Shown: piece by piece, positions 35,651 to 44,090 of the stretch
How positions within the stretch are numbered: the first letter of the stretch is position 1
How the letters are laid out: each line of letters begins with the position of its first letter
Assembly (NCBI RefSeq): GCF_027563465.1
Contig: NZ_JAPFQA010000001.1
Coordinates: 496,001 to 560,000, forward strand
Origin: Mesorhizobium qingshengii
GTDB taxonomy: Bacteria; Pseudomonadota; Alphaproteobacteria; Rhizobiales; Rhizobiaceae
Direction: 5' to 3'
Length of the DNA stretch: 64,000 bases
Program-made: the position numbers and the translations under genes
Notes under the pieces: model-generated
What the model was told of the DNA's origin: nothing
Seen by the model: only the letters and a program-made list of their open reading frames with translations
Database searches by the model: none

Positions 35651-36634
35651 ATGTGGGATTTCGATATCGGCAGGTCGGTGTCCATCATGATGCGGACCTG
35701 GCCCTTCATTGTCTTTCGCATGATCGTCTATTTCGGCATCACGCTGGCCTATATCGTGGCGACCGGCACTGGCGCCTCCGTCGGCTATGGCGTCGGCCAT
35801 ATCTCCACCGATCCTGACGGGCCGTTGTCGTTTGCCTTGTGGGGCGGCGTGGTCGGTTTCGGCGTTGTTTCGATCGCCGTCTACTGGATTCGCGAATACA
35901 TCCTCTATGTCGTCAAGGCCGGCCACGTCGCCGTCATGGTCCATCTGATCGACGGCCGCGACGTTCCCGATGGCCAGGACCAGATCGCCTATGCCAGGCA
36001 AGTTGTCACCCAGCGTTTCGCCGAGGCCAACATCCTTTTCGTCGTCGACCAACTGGTCAAGGGCGCTATCCGCGCCATCACCGGCCTGCTCGGCGGCATC
36101 GCCGCCTTCCTGCCGATCCCGGGTTTGAGCGGCCTGGTCTCCTTCATCAACACGGTGATCCGCTTGTCGCTGACCTATGTCGACGAGATCATCCTCGGCT
36201 ACAACATCCGCATCAATTCCGCCTCGCCTTTCGAGACGGCGCGGCAAGGCGTCGTGCTCTACGCCCAGAACGGCAAGATCATGGTCAAGAACGCCGTCTG
36301 GCTGGCGGTCATCATGTGGGCCGTGTCCTTCGTCATCTTCCTGCTGATGCTGGCCCCTGCCGCCGCCATTCTGTTCATGATGCCTGGGCAACTCGCCGGC
36401 TGGGCCTTCGTGCTCGCCATCGTCTTCGCCTGGGCCTTCAAGGCGGCCTTCATCGAACCTTTCGCCATCGCCTGCCTGATGCAGGTCTACTTCAAGACCA
36501 TTGCCGGCCAGGTGCCCGATCCCGACTGGGACGCCCGGCTGGCAGAGGCATCGTCGAAGTTCAGGGAACTCAAGGATAAGGCGCTGGCCTCCTTCGGCGG
36601 TTCGCGCTGGGGCCCGGCCGGCGCGACACGCTGA
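35651..36634 (+). CDS. multi-pass membrane protein of unknown function
   Basis: The product is 327 aa with about six hydrophobic segments (at roughly 20-42, 60-83, 133-165, 215-240, 245-275 and near 280). Between them is a polar part (HLIDGRDVPDGQDQIAYARQ) and the tail is soluble. I do not recognise a named family; the even spread of helices and a conserved-looking FLPIPGL segment suggest a channel-like or assembly protein. Its last 148 nt overlap the bluB tail on the opposite strand. Confidence 0.65.
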   Translation: MWDFDIGRSVSIMMRTWPFIVFRMIVYFGITLAYIVATGTGASVGYGVGHISTDPDGPLSFALWGGVVGFGVVSIAVYWIREYILYVVKAGHVAVMVHLIDGRDVPDGQDQIAYARQVVTQRFAEANILFVVDQLVKGAIRAITGLLGGIAAFLPIPGLSGLVSFINTVIRLSLTYVDEIILGYNIRINSASPFETARQGVVLYAQNGKIMVKNAVWLAVIMWAVSFVIFLLMLAPAAAILFMMPGQLAGWAFVLAIVFAWAFKAAFIEPFAIACLMQVYFKTIAGQVPDPDWDARLAEASSKFRELKDKALASFGGSRWGPAGATR

Positions 36635-37386
36635 TCGGCGGGGCCTGCGATCGCCGCCGTGGCATCGACGGTGTTGAGGCGCGCCACGGTCGACTTGAGC
36701 AGCGATTCGCCTTGTCCGCAAAACGTCTCGCTCATGATCAGCTCCGGCAGCGGCAGCCTCCGGCCCCAGCCATGGGTTTCGAGGTCCGGCTTTGGCGCGA
36801 ACTCGGAAACGCGGCCGACGCAGAGATAGGCGACAGGCGTCACATGCTCGGGAATGGACAGCAGGCTTTTCAGCGCCTGCGCCTCGATGATGCTGACCCA
36901 GCCGACACCGATGCCTTCGGCGCGCGCCGCCAGCCAGAAATTCTGCACCGCGCAGACCGTGCTGTAGAGATCCATTTCCGGATTGTGCCAGCGTCCCAGC
37001 GGTGAATCCCTCGAGCGCTCGCGGTCGCAGGTGATGCAGATGTTGAGTGCGCTTTCGCAGATGCCCTCCAGCTTGAGCTTGCGGTAGAGCGCCTGCCGTT
37101 CTGCCTCGATTTCAGGCAATTCCCGCTCGCGCGCCGCCAGGAACAGGTCGCGCACCTTTTTCCGTCGTTTGGCGTCGCGGATGACGATGAAATTCCACGG
37201 CTGCATGAAGCCGACCGACGGCGCATGATGGGCCGCAAGCAGCAACCGCGCCAGCACGTCATCATCGAGCGCGGCGGGCAGGAAATGGCTGCGCACATCC
37301 CGCCGCGTGAACATGGCGCGATAAACCGCATCGCGCGCCAACTGGTCAAATCCGTCGCCCATAGGAGCGGTCATGGTTTCCGGCAT
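36487..37386 (-). CDS. bluB: 5,6-dimethylbenzimidazole synthase BluB with C-terminal extension
   Basis: BluB splits FMNH2 with O2 to give dimethylbenzimidazole, the lower ligand of cobalamin. Residues 10-225 of this 299 aa protein carry the nitroreductase-fold family motifs: FTRRDVRSHFLPAALDDDVL (26-45), HHAPSVGFMQPWNFIVIRD (53-71), GVGWVSIIEAQALK (160-173) and GWGRRLPLPELI. Residues about 226-299 form an extra tail rich in Ser, Ala and Gln that is not part of the usual ~225 aa enzyme and overlaps the convergent membrane-protein gene. The start is ATG 37386; an ATG at 37374 is also possible. A cobalamin riboswitch precedes it. Confidence 0.9.
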   Translation of the reverse strand: MPETMTAPMGDGFDQLARDAVYRAMFTRRDVRSHFLPAALDDDVLARLLLAAHHAPSVGFMQPWNFIVIRDAKRRKKVRDLFLAARERELPEIEAERQALYRKLKLEGICESALNICITCDRERSRDSPLGRWHNPEMDLYSTVCAVQNFWLAARAEGIGVGWVSIIEAQALKSLLSIPEHVTPVAYLCVGRVSEFAPKPDLETHGWGRRLPLPELIMSETFCGQGESLLKSTVARLNTVDATAAIAGPADQRVAPAGPQREPPKEASALSLSSLNFDDASASRASQSGSGTWPAMVLK

Positions 37387-37443
37387 CGCTTGTCCCCTTG
37401 CGATTGCAATCAATGCCAGCCGCCTGACCATGCGGATGACGAT

Positions 37444-37605
37444 GCCTGCCAGGCCGGTCTTCTGGCTCGGGATCAACCCGCGTCCGGCGCCTTCCCGTCA
37501 TGGACAGTGGCATTTACCGGCGCGGTCCCCCTCACAGCGTTGGGCACGCCACGGAGTTCAACCGTGTTCCCGATTCTCCCGCTTGCGGCGGGCACCAGGC
37601 AGTGG
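37444..37605 (-). promoter_or_regulatory. cobalamin (B12) riboswitch controlling bluB
   Basis: On the minus strand the leader has the B12-box-like AGCCAGAAGACCGGCCT at 37467-37451, the GCCACTG and GGGAAGGC core elements (about 37511 and 37497), a GGGAACACGGTTGAACTCCG run and a 5' GGTGC segment near 37597. This order is that of the cobalamin riboswitch. It ends about 58 nt before bluB, so high B12 should reduce BluB synthesis. Boundaries are approximate. Confidence 0.85.
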
Positions 37606-37735
37606 CGACGACCTTACGCCGAAGCGCCGACGACGCCAATGCCCGCGGCGACACGAATGGACGCAGGCGTGATTTTCCCCAGCCATCAGCCGCCTGCTCA
37701 TGGCCTTTGTCGATCCGGGCCATTAGATTAGGACG

Positions 37736-38662
37736 ATGGTTACCCGTCTCTACACCCATCCGATCTTCCTCGAGCACATCACGCCGCCCGGCCATCCCGA
37801 GCGGCCGGACCGCTTGCGCGCCATCGAGCGCGTGCTCGACGACGAGGCATTTGCCGCGCTCGACCGCGTCAAGGCGCCGGAAGGTGACGAAGCCACCATC
37901 CTCTACGCGCATCCCGCTGATTTCGTCGCGCGCGTCCGCGCCGCCATTCCCGACGAGGGTATCGCCCGCATCGACGCCGACACCACGGCCAGCCCCAAGA
38001 GCTGGCAGGCGGCGATCACGGCGATCGGCGCCGCCAACGCCGCCGTCGACGACGTCTTCACGGGCCGCGCCGACAACGCCTTCGTCGCCGCCCGGCCGCC
38101 AGGCCATCACGCCGAGAAGACGACGGCGATGGGCTTCTGCCTCTTCAACACCGCGGCGATCGCGGCGCGCTATGCGCAGAAGAAATTCGGCGCCGAGCGC
38201 GTCGCCATCGTCGACTGGGACGTGCATCACGGCAACGGCACGCAGGATATCTTCTGGGACGATCCCTCCGTGCTCTATTGTTCGACGCACCAGATGCCGC
38301 TTTATCCCGGCACAGGGGCAAAGAACGAAACCGGTGCCGGCAACATCGTCAACGCGCCACTGGCGCCGCAGACCGGCAGCGAGGTGTTTCGCGATGCCTT
38401 CCTGTCGCGCGTGCTGCCGGCGCTCGACGATTTCGCGCCCGACCTGATCATCATTTCGGCCGGTTTCGACGCGCATCACCGTGATCCGCTGGCCGAGATC
38501 AATCTGACCGAGGACGATTTCGATTGGGCGACCGGCCAGCTGATGCAGCGCGCCACGCGCCACAGTGGCAACAGGCTCGTCAGCCTGCTCGAGGGTGGCT
38601 ACGATCTGCAGGGACTGGCATTTTCGGTCGCCGCCCATGTCGGGCGACTGATGAAAGGATGA
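37736..38662 (+). CDS. histone-deacetylase-family amidohydrolase (acetoin utilisation/HDAC-like)
   Basis: This 308 aa protein has the arginase/deacetylase fold. Active-site residues are visible: H124 and H125 in RPPGHHA, D162 and H164 in DWDVHHGNGTQ, and a third zinc acid in SAGFDAHHRDP (about 241). Bacterial relatives deacetylate acetylpolyamines or other acetylated amines and in some cases proteins; the substrate here is not known. The TGA is immediately followed by the ATG of xseB, a conserved pairing in Hyphomicrobiales. Confidence 0.9.
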   Translation: MVTRLYTHPIFLEHITPPGHPERPDRLRAIERVLDDEAFAALDRVKAPEGDEATILYAHPADFVARVRAAIPDEGIARIDADTTASPKSWQAAITAIGAANAAVDDVFTGRADNAFVAARPPGHHAEKTTAMGFCLFNTAAIAARYAQKKFGAERVAIVDWDVHHGNGTQDIFWDDPSVLYCSTHQMPLYPGTGAKNETGAGNIVNAPLAPQTGSEVFRDAFLSRVLPALDDFAPDLIIISAGFDAHHRDPLAEINLTEDDFDWATGQLMQRATRHSGNRLVSLLEGGYDLQGLAFSVAAHVGRLMKG

Positions 38663-38917
38663 ATGATGGCTGGTGAGACCAACGAAGACGTCAAGGCGAT
38701 GAGCTTCGAACAGGCACTCGACGCGCTGGAGAAGATCGTCGATGATCTGGAGCGCGGCGATGTCCCGCTCGACCAGTCGATCAGGATCTACGAGCGCGGC
38801 GAGGCGCTCAAGGCGCATTGCGACCGGTTGCTGAAGGCCGCCGAGGACAAGGTCGAGAAGATCAGGCTGTCGCGCGACGGCAAGCCGGTTGGAACGGAGC
38901 CGCTCGACGCGGACTGA
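38663..38917 (+). CDS. xseB: exodeoxyribonuclease VII small subunit
   Basis: The product is 84 aa and matches Xse[21 protein letters not shown] (residues 14-33) and [20 protein letters not shown] (about 39-58). It assembles with XseA, not in this window, to digest single-stranded DNA from both ends. It abuts the HDAC-like gene with no gap. In many alphaproteobacteria dxs follows xseB directly; here DUF2277 and a pirin gene intervene. Confidence 0.95.
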   Translation: MMAGETNEDVKAMSFEQALDALEKIVDDLERGDVPLDQSIRIYERGEALKAHCDRLLKAAEDKVEKIRLSRDGKPVGTEPLDAD

Positions 38918-38945
38918 GGCGCGGTCGCCAACGATGGTCTTGCCT

Positions 38946-38969
38946 CACCGGTTTTTGGACACGATCATG
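38946..38969. repeat. half copy of the AAAAGTGG-family repeat
   Basis: The sequence CACCGGTTTTTGGACACGAT, continuing CATG, matches the right half of the elements at 3358 and 40259, while the left half is not preserved. It lies between xseB and DUF2277. Confidence 0.5.
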
Positions 38970-39029
38970 ATCGAGGATGAAACTCGTCCCGATTGAAACG
39001 GCTCCAGGACAAGAGGAGGTTCGGAAACG

Positions 39030-39296
39030 ATGTGCAGAAACATCAAGACCCTGTTCAACTTTGATCCGCCGGCAACCAACGACGAAGTCCGCGACGCGGC
39101 CCTTCAGTTCGTTCGCAAGCTGAGCGGAACCACACGGCCCTCGAAGCAGAACCAGCATGCGTTCGACCACGCTGTCGATGCGATTGCCGCGTCAGCGCGC
39201 GAACTGCTCGATTCTCTCGAAACCCATCAGCATCCTCGCAATCGCGAAGAGGTGGCGGCCAAACTACGGGCCAAGGCGGCGATCCGGTTTGCCTGA
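39030..39296 (+). CDS. DUF2277 family protein
   Basis: This is an 88 aa soluble protein beginning MCRNIKTLFNFDPPATNDEV, the DUF2277 signature; the family is largely helical and of unknown function. The ATG has AGAGGAGG about 12 nt upstream. It lies 41 nt before the pirin gene and may be co-transcribed with it. The pair is flanked by two copies of the AAAAGTGG repeat family. Confidence 0.88.
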   Translation: MCRNIKTLFNFDPPATNDEVRDAALQFVRKLSGTTRPSKQNQHAFDHAVDAIAASARELLDSLETHQHPRNREEVAAKLRAKAAIRFA

Positions 39297-39336
39297 GGCG
39301 TCCAATGCGGTCGTCGACCGCTGACAAGGAGATCTC

Positions 39337-40257
39337 GTGAGCTTCTTCCCCGGAAACGATCCACAGGCCGGCGATGCCTTCGCCAGCGACCAGATCGAGC
39401 TGATGGTCATTCCGAACGCCAAGGATATTGGCGGTTTTCAGGTGCGCCGCGCCCTGCCGACCGCCAAGCGGCGGCTGGTCGGTCCGTTCATCTTCTTCGA
39501 TCGCATGGGGCCGGCCATTCTGCGCGCCGGCCAGGCGCTTGATGTCCGTCCCCATCCGCATATCGGACTGTCGACGGTCACTTATCTGTTCGACGGCAAG
39601 ATCAGGCATCGTGATTCGCTCGGCACCGAGATGGTCATCCAGCCTGGTGACGTGAACCTGATGACCGCCGGCCGCGGTATCGTCCATTCCGAGCGCACGC
39701 CCGAGGAATTGCGCGGCGCACCGATGTCGATCTCCGGCCTGCAGACATGGCTGGCGCTGCCGGACGGCAAGGAGGAAGTGGCACCGGTGTTCGAGAACAC
39801 TGGCGCGCTGCTTCTCCCCGAGATCGATGCCGAAGGCGTCAGCGGGCGCGTCGTCATCGGTGATTTCCAGGGAATGCGGTCTCCAGTCAGGGCGCATTCC
39901 GACACGCTTTATGCCGATCTGCGCCTGGCGCCCGGCGCCAGCGTGAAAATTCCAGCCGATGCGGAAGAGCGCGCCATCTACACGCTGGAAGGTGAGGTCG
40001 CGATTTCGGGCGACGTGTTTCCGGCGGAACGCCTGTTGGTGTTCCGGCCCGGTGACGAAATCGTCGTGTCGTCGCAGGGCGGCGCGCATTTCATGCTGTT
40101 TGGCGGCGCTTCGCTCGGCTCGCAGCGTTACATCTGGTGGAATTTCGTCTCGTCGTCCAAGGAGCGCATCGAACAGGCCAAGCAGGAATGGAAGACCGGC
40201 CGCTTCGATATCGTTCCTGGAGACGAGGAAGAATTCATCCCGCTGCCGGAGAGCTGA
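39337..40257 (+). CDS. pirin family protein
   Basis: The product is 306 aa with a bicupin fold. The metal ligands are in RPHPHIGLSTVTYLFDGKIR (about residues 71-90; HxH plus a later His), followed by MTAGRGIVHSERTP (about 109), the pirin signature. Pirins bind iron or another metal, and some act as quercetinases or redox-sensing cofactors. The start is GTG 39337 with AAGGAG upstream. It is probably an operon with DUF2277. Confidence 0.92.
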   Translation: MSFFPGNDPQAGDAFASDQIELMVIPNAKDIGGFQVRRALPTAKRRLVGPFIFFDRMGPAILRAGQALDVRPHPHIGLSTVTYLFDGKIRHRDSLGTEMVIQPGDVNLMTAGRGIVHSERTPEELRGAPMSISGLQTWLALPDGKEEVAPVFENTGALLLPEIDAEGVSGRVVIGDFQGMRSPVRAHSDTLYADLRLAPGASVKIPADAEERAIYTLEGEVAISGDVFPAERLLVFRPGDEIVVSSQGGAHFMLFGGASLGSQRYIWWNFVSSSKERIEQAKQEWKTGRFDIVPGDEEEFIPLPES

Positions 40258-40258
40258 G

Positions 40259-40304
40259 GCATGATCCCGAAAAGTGGGAACTGGTTTTCGGAAGAGATCA
40301 TGCC
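40259..40304. repeat. 46-bp palindromic intergenic repeat
   Basis: Ends GGCATGATC (40259-40267) and GATCATGCC (40296-40304) are perfect inverted repeats around GAAAAGTGGGAACTGGTTTT, continuing CGG. It is the best preserved copy of the family after that at 3358 and abuts the pirin stop codon. Confidence 0.75.
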
Positions 40305-40379
40305 CCACGGATAGAGCCGTGGATCGACGCGCGTCACTGACACGCATTTACATTCGCTGGCCGGCGGCCTATTTCGCCG

Positions 40380-42314
40380 ATGAATAGAGAGCCTGAGCCC
40401 GTGAACGCAACACTGCATACGCCGCTTCTCGACAAGGTCCGCATTCCGGCCGACCTGCGCACGCTTGCCGAGAGTGAGCTGCCGCAACTGGCATCCGAGC
40501 TGCGCGCCGAACTGGTCGACGCCGTGTCCCGCACCGGCGGCCATCTTGGCGCCGGCCTTGGCGTGGTCGAGCTGACGGTGGCGCTGCACTATGTCTTCAA
40601 CACCCCGGATGACCGGCTGATCTGGGATGTCGGCCACCAGGCCTATCCGCACAAGATCCTCACTGGCCGCCGCGACCGCATCCGCACCTTGCGGCAGGAG
40701 GGCGGCCTGTCCGGCTTCACCCGCCGCGCCGAGAGCGAATACGATCCCTTCGGCGCCGCCCACTCCTCGACATCGATATCGGCCGGCCTCGGCATGGCCG
40801 CCGCCCGCGACCTATCCGGCGGCCGCAACAATGTCATCGCCGTCATCGGTGACGGCGCCATGTCGGCTGGCATGGCCTATGAGGCGATGAACAATGCTGG
40901 CGCGCTCGATGCCCGTCTCATCGTCATCCTCAACGACAACGATATGTCGATCGCTCCGCCGACCGGCGCCATGAGCGCCTATCTGGCGCGTCTGGCCTCG
41001 GGCAAGGCCTATATCGGCCTGCGCGACTTCGGCAAGAAACTGACCTCCTATCTCGGCAAACGCGCCGACCGCGCGATCACCCGGGCGGTCGAGCATGCGC
41101 GCGGCTACGTCACCGGCGGCACGCTGTTCGAGGAGCTCGGCTTCTACCACATCGGCCCGATCGACGGTCACAATCTGGAGCATCTGATCCCGGTCCTGAA
41201 GAATGTCCGCGACAATGGCAAAGGTCCGGTGCTGATCCATGTCGTCACCCAGAAGGGCAAGGGCTATGCGCCGGCGGAAGCCGCCGCCGATAAGTATCAT
41301 GGCGTCAACAAGTTCGACGTCATCACCGGCGCGCAGGCCAAGGCGCCTGCCAACGCGCCGGCCTACACCAAGGTGTTCGCCGAAAGCCTGATCCAGGAAG
41401 GCCATCAGGACGACCGCATCGTCGCCGTCACCGCCGCCATGCCGAGCGGCACCGGCCTTGACCTGTTCGGCGAGGTGTTTCCGGCACGGACCTTCGATGT
41501 CGGCATTGCCGAGCAGCACGCGGTGACCTTCGCCGCCGGCCTCGCCACGGAAGGTTACAAGCCGTTCGCTGCCATCTATTCGACCTTCCTGCAGCGCGCC
41601 TACGACCAGGTCGTGCACGATGTCGCGATCCAGAAACTGCCGGTGCGCTTCCCCATCGACCGCGCCGGCTTCGTCGGCGCCGATGGCGCCACCCATTGCG
41701 GCGCCTTCGACACCACCTTCCTGGCGACGCTGCCGGGCTTCGTGGTGATGGCGGCGGCCGACGAGGCGGAATTGCGCCACATGGTGCGAACCGCGGCGAG
41801 CTATGACGACGGCCCGATCGCCTTCCGCTATCCGCGCGGCAACGGCGTCGGTGTCGACATGCCGGAGCGTGGCTCGGTTCTCGAAATCGGCAAGGGCCGC
41901 ATCGTCAGGGAAGGCAGCAAGGTCGCGCTGCTGTCCTTCGGTACGCGTCTGCAGGATTGCCTGATCGCCGCCGAGGAGCTTGGCGCTGCCGGGCTTTCCA
42001 CCACCGTCGCCGATGCCCGTTTTGCCAAACCGCTGGACGAGGATCTGATCCGGCGGCTGGCCCGCTCGCATGAAGTTCTGGTGACGGTGGAGGAGGGCGC
42101 CGTTGGCGGCTTCGCCAGCCATGTGCTGCAGTTCCTCGCCCATGAGGGCCTGCTGGAAAGCGGCCTGAAGGTGCGCCCGCTGGTGCTGCCCGACGCGTTC
42201 ACCGACCACGCCAAGCCGGAAAAGATGTATGCCGATGCCGGTCTCGACGCCGCCGGCATCGTACGCACCGTATTCACCGCGCTTGGGCATACGGTCCGCG
42301 CCCAGCGCGCCTGA
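40380..42314 (+). CDS. dxs: 1-deoxy-D-xylulose-5-phosphate synthase
   Basis: Dxs is the first enzyme of the MEP pathway and condenses pyruvate with glyceraldehyde 3-phosphate using thiamine diphosphate. The 644 aa product has [16 protein letters not shown] (about 83), the ThDP site [18 protein letters not shown] (about 157) and the transketolase-type second domain ([16 protein letters not shown], about 370). ATG 40380 was used; GTG 40401 would give a start closer to other rhizobial Dxs proteins. It is followed by a small secreted-protein gene and precedes tlyA in the typical order. Confidence 0.97.
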   Translation: MNREPEPVNATLHTPLLDKVRIPADLRTLAESELPQLASELRAELVDAVSRTGGHLGAGLGVVELTVALHYVFNTPDDRLIWDVGHQAYPHKILTGRRDRIRTLRQEGGLSGFTRRAESEYDPFGAAHSSTSISAGLGMAAARDLSGGRNNVIAVIGDGAMSAGMAYEAMNNAGALDARLIVILNDNDMSIAPPTGAMSAYLARLASGKAYIGLRDFGKKLTSYLGKRADRAITRAVEHARGYVTGGTLFEELGFYHIGPIDGHNLEHLIPVLKNVRDNGKGPVLIHVVTQKGKGYAPAEAAADKYHGVNKFDVITGAQAKAPANAPAYTKVFAESLIQEGHQDDRIVAVTAAMPSGTGLDLFGEVFPARTFDVGIAEQHAVTFAAGLATEGYKPFAAIYSTFLQRAYDQVVHDVAIQKLPVRFPIDRAGFVGADGATHCGAFDTTFLATLPGFVVMAAADEAELRHMVRTAASYDDGPIAFRYPRGNGVGVDMPERGSVLEIGKGRIVREGSKVALLSFGTRLQDCLIAAEELGAAGLSTTVADARFAKPLDEDLIRRLARSHEVLVTVEEGAVGGFASHVLQFLAHEGLLESGLKVRPLVLPDAFTDHAKPEKMYADAGLDAAGIVRTVFTALGHTVRAQRA

Positions 42315-42463
42315 ATCAAAACCTCAACGGCTTGAATCTATTTGCCGGCTTGAATTCGTAACGTATTGTTTACGCTGCTGTTTGGCGCTTTGCTTACCGT
42401 GTCTCTTGGCCGTTTTTCAATGGCGCCCTGCTAGATCATGGATCAGGCAGGGAGATGACAACA

Positions 42464-42757
42464 ATGAGAACGCTTCTGTGCGGCGTGGCCTTCTTGGCGG
42501 TCATCGTCGCGCCGGCCACCGCCGAAACGCGCTATGATCGCAACCTTGAACAGGCTGCCATGAGCATCGTCGCCGGCAAGATGGGCGATATTCGCGGCGG
42601 CTTTTCCTACAAGCAGGTGCCGCAGCTTGTGGTGCTCCCGGACCCGGTTCCGGCGCCCGCGGTCGCGACCGGGCATCCACACGAGCAAGCTTCGGGCGAT
42701 CGGGACGACGGTTTGTCTCCAGCCATCGAGCGCCAGGTTTCGCGAACCGTTTTCTAG
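42464..42757 (+). CDS. small exported protein of unknown function
   Basis: This is a 97 aa protein with a signal peptide (MRTLLCGVAFLAVIVAPATA before ET). The mature region has Pro and acidic residues and no recognised domain. ATG 42464 was chosen as AGGGAG lies about 9 nt upstream, which is too close to the other ATG at 42455. Its stop overlaps the stop of the convergent GFA-family gene by 4 nt. Confidence 0.6.
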   Translation: MRTLLCGVAFLAVIVAPATAETRYDRNLEQAAMSIVAGKMGDIRGGFSYKQVPQLVVLPDPVPAPAVATGHPHEQASGDRDDGLSPAIERQVSRTVF

Positions 42758-43155
42758 AACCACAAGTCGCGCACGCAGCGGCCATCACGTGGCAGGTCTT
42801 CGTAGGTGTCGAGGCCATCGAAATGGTCGATCGGCAAGTCGGCGACGGTCTCCGGCGGTGCAAGCCTCACATTGACGGCGATTCGCGTTCGACCGCTGGC
42901 GCTGGGGCGCAAGCCACGCCAGGCGAGCACACAGGCGCACGTCGGACAGAACAGGACCTCGAGCGAAGGGGCATCCTTCCCGGCACGCGTATAGCTTCTC
43001 ATCGGTCCGGCGACGCGAATGCGTTCGTCGACATAGTCGTAAGCCCAGAGCACGCCATAGCGACGGCAAAGCGTGCAATTGCAGGCTGTGATGGATCCAG
43101 GACCGCCCTCCAGGGTCCAGTGGGCCGCACCACAATGGCTGGTTCCCGTCAGCAT
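42754..43155 (-). CDS. second GFA-family zinc protein, first Cys replaced by Ser
   Basis: The product is 133 aa. The usual CHC motif is SHC (GTSHCGAAHW, Cys8), while CNCTLC (25, 27, 30) and CPTC (70, 73) are kept. It is otherwise a normal GFA-fold protein. The change removes one possible zinc ligand. The ATG at 43155 has GGAGG about 5 nt upstream. It shares only family motifs with the GFA protein at 1.1-1.5 kb. Confidence 0.8.
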   Translation of the reverse strand: MLTGTSHCGAAHWTLEGGPGSITACNCTLCRRYGVLWAYDYVDERIRVAGPMRSYTRAGKDAPSLEVLFCPTCACVLAWRGLRPSASGRTRIAVNVRLAPPETVADLPIDHFDGLDTYEDLPRDGRCVRDLWF

Positions 43156-43325
43156 CCGTCCTCCTTCGAGTTCCGACAGCAAGCTGCTCTCTCCTTAACA
43201 TTGTGCCGGACCTGATGCGATATTCGACGGCCGCTGAGCGGCTTGATGCGTTCCGCTTTCCGACGATGTTCCTTGTCCCGCCCCAATATCCTTGCCTTCG
43301 CCGCCGGCTTTCGCCATGAAGGCCG

Positions 43326-44090
43326 ATGAACTCGCCTCTGCCAGCCAGCGCACGCCAGCGGCTCGACGAACTGCTCGTCCAGCGCGGGCTGTTTGCCAGC
43401 CGCTCGCGTGCCCGCGACGCGGTCGAACGCGGGGCCGTCACGGTTGACGGCGTGATTGCCCGCAAGCCCGGTGAGAACGTCTTGCCGCAATGCCTGATTG
43501 CCATCGACGATCCGGCGCAAGGCTACGTGTCGCGCGCGGCGCTCAAGCTGATCGGCGGGCTCGACCATTTCGGCCTCGATCCGGCTGGCCGCGAGGCACT
43601 CGACATCGGCGCTTCGACCGGCGGCTTCACCCAGGTTCTGCTTGAGCGTGGCGCGGCCCATGTCACCGCGATCGATGTCGGTCATGGCCAGATGCATCCC
43701 GAGGTCGGCGGGGATCCGAGGGTGACGGTCATGGAGGGGCTCAACGCCCGCGACCTCGCACCCGCCGATCTTGCCGGCCGTATTCCCGACTTTATCGTCT
43801 CCGATGTCAGCTTCATTTCGCTGAAGCTGGCGCTGCCGCCGGCGCTTGCCATTGCGAAGGCTGGCACCGGCGCCGTGTTTCTGGTCAAGCCGCAATTCGA
43901 GGCGGGACGCGAAGCGATCGGCAAGGGTGGCCTGTTGAAAGATCCCTACGATGCCTCCCGTGTCGCCGGCCTGCTGCAGGATTGGCTGGACGCCATTCCC
44001 GGCTGGCGCTCGCTCGGGCTGCACCTGTCGCCGATCGAAGGTGGCGACGGCAATCGCGAATTCCTGCTCGGTGGGGTCAAGGATCGATGA
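43326..44090 (+). CDS. tlyA: TlyA-family rRNA 2'-O-methyltransferase
   Basis: This is a 254 aa protein with an N-terminal S4 RNA-binding domain (about residues 8-65; LDELLVQRGLFASRSRARDA) and an FtsJ/RrmJ-like methyltransferase with SAM motif DIGASTGGFTQVLLERGA (about 88-105) and a Lys-rich end (VKPQFEAGREA). TlyA proteins methylate 16S/23S rRNA at ribose positions; the older label hemolysin is historical. It overlaps the next methyltransferase gene by ATGA. Confidence 0.93.
   Translation: MNSPLPASARQRLDELLVQRGLFASRSRARDAVERGAVTVDGVIARKPGENVLPQCLIAIDDPAQGYVSRAALKLIGGLDHFGLDPAGREALDIGASTGGFTQVLLERGAAHVTAIDVGHGQMHPEVGGDPRVTVMEGLNARDLAPADLAGRIPDFIVSDVSFISLKLALPPALAIAKAGTGAVFLVKPQFEAGREAIGKGGLLKDPYDASRVAGLLQDWLDAIPGWRSLGLHLSPIEGGDGNREFLLGGVKDR

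Noticed and set aside
35266..35721. Minus-strand ORF of 151 codons across the ribB downstream gap.
   Set aside because: It overlaps both flanking genes in antisense, is rich in Arg and Ser as shadow ORFs in GC-rich DNA are, and has no ribosome site.
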